Shown here in pieces: positions 53,901-61,627 of a stretch of DNA of 64,000 nt. This stretch comes from Mesorhizobium ciceri biovar biserrulae WSM1271. GTDB taxonomy: Bacteria > Pseudomonadota > Alphaproteobacteria > Rhizobiales > Rhizobiaceae. The DNA lies in assembly GCF_000185905.1 (NCBI RefSeq), contig NC_014923.1, positions 3,557,501 through 3,621,500 on the forward strand. Direction: 5' to 3'. Position numbers and translations under genes: made by a program. How positions within the stretch are numbered: the first letter of the stretch is position 1; each line of letters begins with the position of its first letter. Under the pieces are notes generated by a model. The model made no database searches, was not told the DNA's origin, and saw nothing but the letters and a program-made list of their open reading frames with translations.

Positions 53901-54562
53901 TTTTCCTTTGACCGCCTGCCTCGCTTCCGCAATTTCACGGCTTTTCCGGTTTTCCCGAAAATCCGGTCCTGAAATGCCTCGCTGCCCGCCGGGCGACCGA
54001 TGCTCTCGGCCTTGCGCAAGGCGTCGAACGCCGCGACATCCGTGTCGAGCAGATCGAATAATCCGATCGACGACGGCAACCGGTCCTTCATCGGCCGCAA
54101 ATCCGTGACGTCATCGGGTTCACCTGTCAGATGTGCCCGAGCGTTTGACCAGGGCCAATCCGCCGCCTGCTTTGCCAGTCCGGCGCGCACGGGATTCAGC
54201 CCGACATAACGTACCGCCGACAGGAGATGATCCTCGTCCATGGCGACGGCGCCGAAGCGGCCTTGCCAGAAATGACCGGTTTTCCTTTGTCGAGCGTGGA
54301 TAACGCCTGCATAGGCACGGTGCACCTTGGCGAGCGCACGCCGCAGGCCATCCGGGTCGGCTGGCGTGAGGATCAGGTGCACATGGTTCGGCATCAGGCA
54401 CCACGCCCAGATGCCGACACCGGCGGCGCGGCAATGTTCGACCAGCAGGTTTTTGTAGAGCGCGTAGTCTTGCGGCGTGAAAAACACCTTGGCGCGCCCG
54501 TTACCCCGCTGCGTCACGTGGTGCGGCAGGCCGGGAACGACGATGCGGGCAAGGCGAGCCAT
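53882..54562 (-). mobile_element. REP-associated tyrosine transposase (RAYT), intact
   Basis: A 226-residue Y1/IS200-like transposase. It begins MARLARIVVPGLPHHVTQRGNG, carries the HUH metal-binding motif as His60-Val-His62 (MPNHVHLIL), the conserved RAYAGVIHARQRKTGHFWQGRF segment and YVGLNPVRAGLA, all typical of RAYTs. These enzymes cut and mobilise REP sequences as single strands. REP-like copies flank it on both sides (R2 at its 3' end, R3 36 bases before its start) and two remnants lie within 1 kb, so the element has been active here. Confidence 0.92.
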
Positions 54563-54597
54563 GTGGTCAGTTTATGCGCGGCGATGCCGGCGAATAA

Positions 54598-54625
54598 GGT
54601 AAAAAGTGCACTGTCACCGTAATTC
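54598..54625 (+). repeat. REP-like repeat, copy R3
   Basis: GGTAAAA followed by the exact core AGTGCACTGTCACCGTAATT. It lies 36 bases upstream of the RAYT ATG, in the position also seen for the two remnants. Confidence 0.85.
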
Positions 54626-54635
54626 GAGCAAACGG

Positions 54636-54663
54636 GGCAAAAGGTGCACTGTCACCGTAATTC
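54636..54663 (+). repeat. REP-like repeat, copy R4
   Basis: A direct repeat of R3 with GGTGCACTGTCACCGTAATT. It ends two bases before the duplicated 3' end of the response regulator gene, so it marks that junction. Confidence 0.85.
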
Positions 54664-54665
54664 CC

Positions 54666-54788
54666 ACGGTGAAGGCGCACGTCTCGGAGATTCTGCGCAA
54701 GCTCAATGTCTACAGCCGCACGCAAGCGGTGATCGACGTTTCGAAGCTGGACAATGCGGAGCTGTTTCGCGATCAGGCGGGGTTTTGA
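54666..54788 (+). pseudogene. Diverged second copy of the response-regulator 3' end
   Basis: These 123 bases align without gaps to 52501-52623, the last 41 codons of the response regulator including the stop. There are 10 differences; 9 are synonymous and one changes Glu to Asp. This codon-wise pattern means the copy evolved as part of a functional gene elsewhere before arriving here. It has no start codon and follows directly on REP copy R4, so it is now only a fragment. Confidence 0.88.
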
Positions 54789-54794
54789 GCTTTT

Positions 54795-54861
54795 ACCCGT
54801 CACCTCGTTGCTTCACATGGTGTGGCAGCCCGGGAACGATAATGCGGGCAAGGCGAGCCAT
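54795..54861 (-). pseudogene. Remnant of a RAYT transposase, copy 2 (first ~22 codons)
   Basis: Matches the 5' end of the intact RAYT gene (MARLARIIVPGLPHHV-like reading from an ATG at 54861) and stops within 67 bases, next to the response-regulator fragment. REP copy R5 follows upstream of its start at the same distance as in the other two copies. Confidence 0.75.
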
Positions 54862-54898
54862 GTGATCAATTTACACACAATGACGGCCGGGCGAAGAT

Positions 54899-54925
54899 GG
54901 TAAAAGGACACTGTCACTGCAATCC
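54899..54925 (+). repeat. REP-like repeat, copy R5 (diverged)
   Basis: GGTAAAAGGACACTGTCACTGCAATCC, three to four changes from the core. It contains the stop codon of the immunity gene at 54914-55258, just as R2 contains the RAYT stop. Confidence 0.7.
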
Positions 54926-55258
54926 GAGAAGTTGCTCGACACTCTCTCTTGTGATCGGACCATATAGCGGCGGTGTCGATAGGGTTGTAATAACCATCTT
55001 TATCCAATTGGCATCTGATCCATAAAATGCTATATCGTCTCGAAGTTCTATTGCGTCTGCCCATGCTTCTAGATCAGTTTTGCTCAAATTTCCATCTAGA
55101 AATCTCTTCATAACGCTCTCAACATCTGTTCGATTTAAAATAACAGGATCTCCATCATAATCCCAAGAAAAAGTATTTAAGGCATTTATACATGAATCTA
55201 TTGGTTTCTCCAATCCTATCAAAGATTTTACCGCCTTTATCCTATCTTCGTTGATCAT
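54914..55258 (-). CDS. Probable immunity protein for the RHS toxin
   Basis: A 114-residue acidic cytoplasmic protein (MINEDRIKAVKSLIGLEKPIDSCINALNTFSWDYDGDPV) with a helical middle (LSKTDLEAWADAIELRDDIAFYG) and no signal peptide. Its ATG overlaps the RHS stop by four bases (ATGA). It is markedly AT-richer than the core genes and ends in REP copy R5. Position directly after the toxin tip, size and composition are all typical of immunity genes of polymorphic toxins. The family is not recognised with certainty. Confidence 0.75.
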   Translation of the reverse strand: MINEDRIKAVKSLIGLEKPIDSCINALNTFSWDYDGDPVILNRTDVESVMKRFLDGNLSKTDLEAWADAIELRDDIAFYGSDANWIKMVITTLSTPPLYGPITRESVEQLLGLQ

Positions 55259-58200
55259 TTGCTGACCTCGTGATCGTTGACGCTAACCGCTGACCCTTTG
55301 TCAGATCCGCTACCGCCGCTTCCGGACTTAGGACTGTCAGCCTTCGATAGCTTATCTTTGTTGGAAACTAGCCCCCCAAGCGGGTCGAACACTTTCTTGC
55401 TGTAACTTAGGGTTTTTCCGTTCATGTCGACCACCTTCTCATACGTGGCATAGGAACCGGGAACCTTCCCAGGTGAAACGGTTGTAAAAGTTGCAGTGCC
55501 TTTTTGGACAGATATGGAAACATTCTCAGTTGAATTGCTCGGCACTTTACCCATGTAGTTTTTAAAGCTTGACAACTGAGAGGAGCTTAATTTTTCTGTT
55601 ACTGTATCCAAGGCCTTTTTCATAGCTTCCGACCTGGATAGCGCCACTGCCCCAACTGCGCCAGCCGGAGCAATCAGCCCTGTCTCTGCGGCGACCATTT
55701 CGGTGGCAAACATTGCCGCTTCAGGAAAGGCAGCACTTACAGCTGCCGCTGCTTCCGGCGCTGCGACAACAGCTCCAACACCTAACGCGGCAATGCCTCC
55801 AATTGCCGCGCCTTTCGCGGCATCTTGCTCGACGTCGGCGAGGGCTTGTACTTGGGTTCCGACTTCCCGGTTGATGTAGCTTCTAGCGATACCCTGTAAA
55901 TCGGCATGCCCATTGGCGTCACTCTTGTTTACCGGATCATTCTGAGCATAAGCATATCGGTTGGTGCCAACACCTTCCTTGGTCGGATCCCAATCATCCG
56001 GCGAAATGAACCTCCCCAGCACCGGATCCATGTATCGTGCATTGAGATACAGCAGGCCGGTCTCGGGATCGAAGCGTTCGCCGATGTAGTTCTTCTGCGT
56101 CTGGAAGCCGGTGTTGAGGCTTTCGCCATAGGTGGCGTAGCTGGTGGCGTCGACGACGGTGCCCGACATGTCGGTGACTTGGCGCACCGAGGCGAGATGT
56201 TCGCGGTGCAGGAAGTATTTGGTGGTGCCGACGACCTTGATGTCGGGATGCGGATAGCGCGTGTAGATCTCCGCGCCCGGTGTTGCCGGATTGATCTCGA
56301 CATTGGCGTCGGGATAGAGCGTCGTGGCGAAACTGGATGACTTCTTGGCCCGCGCACCATCAGGTCCATAGGCGAAATTGACGGTGTTGGAGGCGCGGGT
56401 GACCGTCTTGAGGCGATTGGCCTCGTCCCACACAAAGGTGCGGCTGCCGTCCGAGGTCAAATTGCCGTTGGCGTCGTAGGCCATCGCATTGGCGCCGACC
56501 GAAATTGGCGCATGCGGACGAGCGGCGCTGGCCGGGGGATAGACATAGGTGCCGGCGACGCGGGTGCGCGAAGTCATGTTGTCGTTGGCGGCGTAGACAA
56601 ACGTCTCGTCCAGCGTGTTGTCGCCGAGATTGTCGGCCGTGGTCAGCCGATCGGCACTGTCATAGACATAGTGCCAGCTGTTCGGACCCGTGGCCGAGGT
56701 TCCAGCGATGTCGGTAATTCGGCCGAGGCTGTCACGGGTAAACTGGCGATCCATTACTGTCCCGGCGCCGAGCGTGGTGGTTATCCGAGTCAGCCAGCGC
56801 CGCGTCGGCGAGTAGGTGAAGGACGTTTTCACGCCATTGGCGTAGGTGATCTCCTTGGTCTGGCCGTCAGCTTCGTAGAGCGTCGAGGTGATGAAGCCGG
56901 GCGCCGAATAGAGCTTTTTGCCGGCGGTGTATTGCAAATGCGCTGTCGGCGTGCCGAAGTCGAGCTGCACGGGAAAATACTGGCTGCGAAGCGTCTGGCC
57001 GGAGCCGTCGTGGACGTTGAACGTCGTGTGGGTGATCCCCGCGATGGTGGCATCCTGACGGGCGACCTTGCCGAGACCGTCATAATTGTAGAGCTGCACG
57101 GCGGCGGCGTTTTCCGAGCGGGTCAGTTGGCCGATGTTGTAGTAGCCTGACGCCGCCTGATCGTAGGTGTTCTGCGTCAGCGTCACCGGGCTGCCGCCCG
57201 GCGCGGTTGCCGTCTTCAGCGTCAGCCGGTCCATCTGGTCATAGGCGAGCGTGGTGACCGTGCCCCTGGCATCGGTCTGTTTGATCAGCCGGTTGGCGGC
57301 ATCATAGACATAGGTCCAGGTGCCCAAATCGGGATCCGACGCCGACAGCCGGTTGCCGACCAGGTCGTAGGTGTAGGACCAGTTCGAGCCGCCGGGATCG
57401 CTGACGCTGATCAGCCGGCTCAGCAGGTCGTAGCTGCGGTATTCGGTCAGTGCCATGCCAACGACGTCGCGTACCACCGCTGTGGTATCGCTATGTGTCG
57501 ACGTTACGGTTTTGGTCTGATGACCAAGTTCGTCAGTGAGCACTACCCCATAAAGCCACGGATTGAAGCTGCTCGAGGTTGCAAGATAGTGGAAGTAAGT
57601 GCGTTGGCTGGCATCCGGATTGACCGTCTTCACCAGCCGGTCGGCCCAGTCGTAGGAGTTGGTGGTCCATTGCGCGGCCTCGCCGACAAAGCGCGGGAAG
57701 GCGGTGCGCAGTACATTGCCGCGCGGGTCGTAGTCGGTGTCGGCGATGCGACTTGGCCCTGCCGCCGTCTCGCCGGAGGTTTCGACGCGATAGACCCGGC
57801 CAAGCCCGTCATAGTAGGAGCGGGTAAAGGTTTCCCCGACCCAATCGGGCAGCGGCGTGTATTCGACCAGCGCTTGTGTCGCCGGATTGCCCTCGTTCTC
57901 GAAGCGCGGCCTGACATAGGGGCCAAGCACGTTCTGCTGCACATAGTATGGCCGGCAGAAGGCGTCATAGGTGAAGGTCTTGATGATGCCGTTCGGATCA
58001 GTCTTCGTCGCCGGCAGCCCGCACACGACATTGTAGGTGGCGGTCGAAACGAAGCGGGTATCGGCCGGCTGCCCGCCGGTGGCAAAATAGCGCGATGCCC
58101 GCTCGGTTACCGGATAGAGATGATAGGTGGGGTCGTAATCCCATTCGGTCTTGTGACCGAGGTCATTGGTTGACGAGACCCTGTTGCCATAGGTGTCGTA

Positions 58201-58515
58201 GGTGAAATACTGATTAACCGTCTTGCTCGCTGAGACATCGCTGAAGGTTTGCGCCAAGGTCAGATTGCCCTTGTTCGGCACTGCCCAAACGTCGCTTGTG
58301 TTGCCGTCGTAGTAATTGTGCCGATAGCTGACATAAGGGTCTGCTGCATTGAGCCCGGCATGCGTGCGTTCGGCGATCGGGGCCGAGACGATATAGGCCG
58401 ATGTGTTGGGCGAGAAGAAGCGTTCCGTCCAGGTTTCGTCGCCGCCGAGATCGGTGCGGCCATAGTCCTTGATGCTGGTGACATTGTTGTAGGCATCGAA
58501 GCCCCGCTCGACCCG
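55255..58515 (-). CDS. RHS-repeat toxin, C-terminal part after an in-frame TAG
   Basis: This reading frame continues that of 58516-61482 directly after one TAG codon. The first 78 codons (RVERGFDAYNNVTSIKDYGRTD and on) have no ATG; a GTG at 58281 is the first start codon flagged, without a clear ribosome site. It holds about 15 YD/RHS repeats (YDLVGNRLSASDPDLGTWTYVYDAANRL), then the RHS core end (DPETGLLYLNARYMDPVLGRFISPDDW). After NGHADLQGIARSY come a hydrophobic Ala-rich segment and a variable tip of about 120 residues (SSFKNYMGKVPSNST, VPGSYATYEKVVDMNGK, KKVFDPLGGLVSNKDK). The tip is the presumed toxin; its activity is unknown. Confidence 0.85.
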   Translation of the reverse strand, partial: RVERGFDAYNNVTSIKDYGRTDLGGDETWTERFFSPNTSAYIVSAPIAERTHAGLNAADPYVSYRHNYYDGNTSDVWAVPNKGNLTLAQTFSDVSASKTVNQYFTYDTYGNRVSSTNDLGHKTEWDYDPTYHLYPVTERASRYFATGGQPADTRFVSTATYNVVCGLPATKTDPNGIIKTFTYDAFCRPYYVQQNVLGPYVRPRFENEGNPATQALVEYTPLPDWVGETFTRSYYDGLGRVYRVETSGETAAGPSRIADTDYDPRGNVLRTAFPRFVGEAAQWTTNSYDWADRLVKTVNPDASQRTYFHYLATSSSFNPWLYGVVLTDELGHQTKTVTSTHSDTTAVVRDVVGMALTEYRSYDLLSRLISVSDPGGSNWSYTYDLVGNRLSASDPDLGTWTYVYDAANRLIKQTDARGTVTTLAYDQMDRLTLKTATAPGGSPVTLTQNTYDQAASGYYNIGQLTRSENAAAVQLYNYDGLGKVARQDATIAGITHTTFNVHDGSGQTLRSQYFPVQLDFGTPTAHLQYTAGKKLYSAPGFITSTLYEADGQTKEITYANGVKTSFTYSPTRRWLTRITTTLGAGTVMDRQFTRDSLGRITDIAGTSATGPNSWHYVYDSADRLTTADNLGDNTLDETFVYAANDNMTSRTRVAGTYVYPPASAARPHAPISVGANAMAYDANGNLTSDGSRTFVWDEANRLKTVTRASNTVNFAYGPDGARAKKSSSFATTLYPDANVEINPATPGAEIYTRYPHPDIKVVGTTKYFLHREHLASVRQVTDMSGTVVDATSYATYGESLNTGFQTQKNYIGERFDPETGLLYLNARYMDPVLGRFISPDDWDPTKEGVGTNRYAYAQNDPVNKSDANGHADLQGIARSYINREVGTQVQALADVEQDAAKGAAIGGIAALGVGAVVAAPEAAAAVSAAFPEAAMFATEMVAAETGLIAPAGAVGAVALSRSEAMKKALDTVTEKLSSSQLSSFKNYMGKVPSNSTENVSISVQKGTATFTTVSPGKVPGSYATYEKVVDMNGKTLSYSKKVFDPLGGLVSNKDKLSKADSPKSGSGGSGSDKGSAVSVNDHEVSK

Positions 58516-61482
58516 CTAGCTGCGCGCAACATTCTCGGTCAGCGTCGTGTCGGTGGCCGTGTTCTGCACGGTGTAGGGTTTTGCCGTCGTGTTGACCGCA
58601 TAGGTCTCGGCCACCTGCTTGTGGACGACGCCGGCGCCATCCTTCCACACCGTCAGCGACGGCAGGCCAAAGCTTGCCAGGTCCTGGCGATAGGTGGTCT
58701 CGATCTTCGAGGGGGCCGTCTCGCCATTGGCCAGCGGTTTTGTCTCGACGATCGAGGCGAAGCCCAGGAATTTGCGCGCCGCCGGATCGTATTTGCCGCC
58801 GGCATAGGTGTAGGTGCTCACCGCCGTCTGGCCGCGCCCATCGCCGACCGAGAGTTTTGTCACCGCATGCACGACCTGCGGCAGGTAGTTGTTCGCCCAG
58901 GTCGATGATGACGCGTACTCGACCGCGACCGTGCCGCCCAGTTCCGTGGTGACCTGCCGAAGCAGGTTCGGATTGCCCGTGCCCGCGTTCGAGATGAACA
59001 TGCTGGTGCTGTAATTGGTAAAGTCAGGCAATCCATCGCCGTTGAAATCGCCGATGGTGACGCCTGCCATAATCGACGCCGGCAGTGTAAACTGCACGGG
59101 TGTCATTGATGTGGACGAGGGGCGAAGAGAAAACGCCCTGACGGTGTGGGGTTCCAACGGTTGAGTACTGAACGCGTCACCAGCAATCGTAATGACATCC
59201 ATCCGCCCGTCGTTGTCAAAGTCACGAAGAACCGCAGAGTTGCCAGCGATAGACGACACCGAGTAATTCTTGAAACCGACACCCGTCGACAGCCATACAC
59301 TGGCGGTGTCATCACTGCCCTTATATCGAAACAGATCCGTTGCACCGTCGCCGTTGAGGTCCCCAAGTACGCAAGGGCCATCTTGTCGGAAACAAGTAAT
59401 CGGGAACGAAGCACCATTTGGCTTCCAGCTACCGCTCGACAAACCGCCCTTTATGACACTGGAAGGAGCGCGCGCAAACAACGGCTGTTGACGGCCGCCG
59501 CCTAGGAAATCGCCAACTCCAACCATACTATCTATAAATGGGTTCAGTCCATTATTGGGGTTGATCGTGTCGATGCCGTCACCGTCAGCGTCGGTGATGG
59601 TCGCCGCAGGTGGTCCGCTGGTTTGACCCGACGGAATTGCATAGCATACCTCCTGATAGCCAACGGGAGCGGTCAGGTTGCACGCGGCAGCAGTCATTGC
59701 CAGTGCGGCGTCTGTTTTAACGATCGACTTGGTCGTGGTTGTCGTGACCTGACCTGTCGCTCCATTAGTCTGGGAGACTGATGTGGATTCCGCAAAATCG
59801 ATCGTGGGCTTCGTCGAAACAAATCGTCCCGGCTGAGAAAAGAAGGCTGGATTGTCGTCGATATCTCCCGCGCCTACGACCTTGGCAATGATAGGATTCG
59901 GAAATCCGCTCTGTGAAAAAGTTACGATTCTTTTTGTTCTCGATAGACTTACACTTGGAGAGCCATTGTGGCCGCCACCATTATAGGTTTTCAAGACAAA
60001 ATCGCCGAACATCTCATCTCGGCCATCAAAATCGAGATCGCTTACCTCCAGAGTCCCTGAATCATTTGCTTTCCTTATTGAGGCCAAAGCTGACGTGTTT
60101 ATGGGCGAATACACCCCATCGGTATTCTGATAGGTCATCTGGCCAAGCACTTTCGCGGTGCCGCCGGTGATGGTGCCGTCGACGGTGCCAGTGGCATCGG
60201 TGCCATAGCGGGTGACCTGGGTCAGACGTGAGGTGTTGGAGAACGGCGCCTGGTCGTAGGTCAGTTTGTAGGCGCCGCGCACGACGCCGTTGACGGTCAC
60301 GCCGATCGTCTTGATGCGCTGGCTAGTCTCGGAAATATCGCGGCCGTTGCCCATCAGGATCACGTCCGGACGGGTCTCGTAGTAGAAGGTGATCGCGGTG
60401 CCGTTGTAGGTGACACTCGCCGGATAGCAGACCGGGCTTGCCGGGCAAGAGTAGCTGTAGGTGACTGTGTTGCCATTGGTGTCGCTGACTGAGGTCAACA
60501 GCCAGTGGTAGCTGGTGGCAAGATCATAGGCCGGCGTGCCGGCGGTTGGCGTCAGATTGGCAACCGCCGCCACTGAGCGGAACGTCGAGACGGTGCCGTC
60601 GCGATCGGTCACCTTCCATTCATTGCTGGTGCTGTTGAGCGCAATGCGGCGGTAGGATTCATTTTCGGTCGCATGCGTGCCGCCGGTCGAACACGACGGG
60701 GAGACCATGCCGGCAACGCAGGCGACCATGGCCTGGCCGTCGAACAGGTAGACGTCATTGGCATCGTAAGCCGGCATGCCATAGCCCGGACTTGCCCGCT
60801 CGATGACGTCAAAACCATCGAGCCCCCAGGCATATCCGAGCCAGCCCTGATAGAGACCGCCAAGCTTGGTCTTGCGCGAGGAATTGTAGTTCAGCGCGAC
60901 CTGCGGCTCGATGCCGTGGAAGGCAGGAACATCGATGCCGATGGCATAGCCGAGATTGCCGTTGCCCGATGTCTTCGGCAGGTCCACCTTCGAGGTGCCG
61001 ATCGCCTCGGGATCGCCGCTCTCCGCCGTCGTGGCGGCTGCGACCGCTGCCTGCGCCTCAGGCGCAGCTTCGGCATCGGTCGTCTTGGCTGCCGCGCCGG
61101 ATTTGGCATCCGTCGTCTTTGTGCTGGTGGTTTTGGCATCAGTCGGCTTGGCGGCCGTTGCCTTGGCATCAGTCGGCTTGGCGCCAATCTTGGCCGCCGC
61201 ATCCGGACTGCCGGTGGCCGCCCCACCTGATGCCGCATCTCCCGCCGCACCCGCCGACGCGCCTGACGCTGGCGTGCCATCGGCCGGCTTCCCGCTGCCC
61301 AGCGCCGCGCCGCCATTGCCGTAGCCGACAGGCGCAGATGTGCCAAGACCGGGCGAAGTGCCTTGCGCTTCTTGCGCAAGAGCCTCTATCCCTGCATTTC
61401 CTCTAATATAAGATATGAAAGATGTATCCACGCCGAATACACCAGCGGCAAGCAAAGCCGCGCCAAGAAGCAACCGTTTCAT
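58516..61482 (-). CDS. SpvB/Tc-B-like N-terminal part of an RHS toxin, ends at an in-frame TAG
   Basis: 988 residues. A signal peptide-like start (MKRLLLGAALLAAGVFGVDTS) is followed by a low-complexity Ala/Lys/Thr linker with repeated KPTDAK-type units (about 95-150). Next comes an SpvB domain (GYAIGIDVPAFHGIEPQVALNYNSS), FG-GAP/VCBS repeats (DLNGDGATDLF, DFDNDGRMDV, DFNGDGLPDF) and a TcdB-like middle (LRQVTTELGGTVAVEYASSS). GGGGGA lies upstream of the ATG. The frame is identical to the downstream RHS part, so the original product was about 2,075 residues and was probably exported. Parts of the FG-GAP region look AT-richer than their surroundings. Confidence 0.87.
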   Translation of the reverse strand: MKRLLLGAALLAAGVFGVDTSFISYIRGNAGIEALAQEAQGTSPGLGTSAPVGYGNGGAALGSGKPADGTPASGASAGAAGDAASGGAATGSPDAAAKIGAKPTDAKATAAKPTDAKTTSTKTTDAKSGAAAKTTDAEAAPEAQAAVAAATTAESGDPEAIGTSKVDLPKTSGNGNLGYAIGIDVPAFHGIEPQVALNYNSSRKTKLGGLYQGWLGYAWGLDGFDVIERASPGYGMPAYDANDVYLFDGQAMVACVAGMVSPSCSTGGTHATENESYRRIALNSTSNEWKVTDRDGTVSTFRSVAAVANLTPTAGTPAYDLATSYHWLLTSVSDTNGNTVTYSYSCPASPVCYPASVTYNGTAITFYYETRPDVILMGNGRDISETSQRIKTIGVTVNGVVRGAYKLTYDQAPFSNTSRLTQVTRYGTDATGTVDGTITGGTAKVLGQMTYQNTDGVYSPINTSALASIRKANDSGTLEVSDLDFDGRDEMFGDFVLKTYNGGGHNGSPSVSLSRTKRIVTFSQSGFPNPIIAKVVGAGDIDDNPAFFSQPGRFVSTKPTIDFAESTSVSQTNGATGQVTTTTTKSIVKTDAALAMTAAACNLTAPVGYQEVCYAIPSGQTSGPPAATITDADGDGIDTINPNNGLNPFIDSMVGVGDFLGGGRQQPLFARAPSSVIKGGLSSGSWKPNGASFPITCFRQDGPCVLGDLNGDGATDLFRYKGSDDTASVWLSTGVGFKNYSVSSIAGNSAVLRDFDNDGRMDVITIAGDAFSTQPLEPHTVRAFSLRPSSTSMTPVQFTLPASIMAGVTIGDFNGDGLPDFTNYSTSMFISNAGTGNPNLLRQVTTELGGTVAVEYASSSTWANNYLPQVVHAVTKLSVGDGRGQTAVSTYTYAGGKYDPAARKFLGFASIVETKPLANGETAPSKIETTYRQDLASFGLPSLTVWKDGAGVVHKQVAETYAVNTTAKPYTVQNTATDTTLTENVARS

Positions 61483-61572
61483 GAAATCCCCCGACCCAGT
61501 TGCTTACAGATACTCCTCCTTCATTTGGCCGATACGACACCAACTGGTCACGCCAGGAATATCCACAGATTT

Positions 61573-61601
61573 ATTTGCCGGAGGACGCGCTCCTTTCAAG
61601 A
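61573..61601 (-). promoter_or_regulatory. Candidate promoter of the RHS toxin gene
   Basis: On the minus strand TTGAAA (61601-61596) and AAATAA (61578-61573) are 17 bases apart, in an AT-rich pocket about 90 bases before the toxin ATG. Pattern match only. Confidence 0.35.
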
Positions 61602-61627
61602 CGATCGGAATAGCGCGTGAGAAGTGA

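Noticed and set aside
51931..54788. Whole 52.6-54.8 kb block as a classical integrative element with att sites
   Set aside because: No integrase or excisionase gene is present, and the repeated 123 bases are 8% diverged, unlike recent att repeats. Kept only as evidence of imported flanking DNA.
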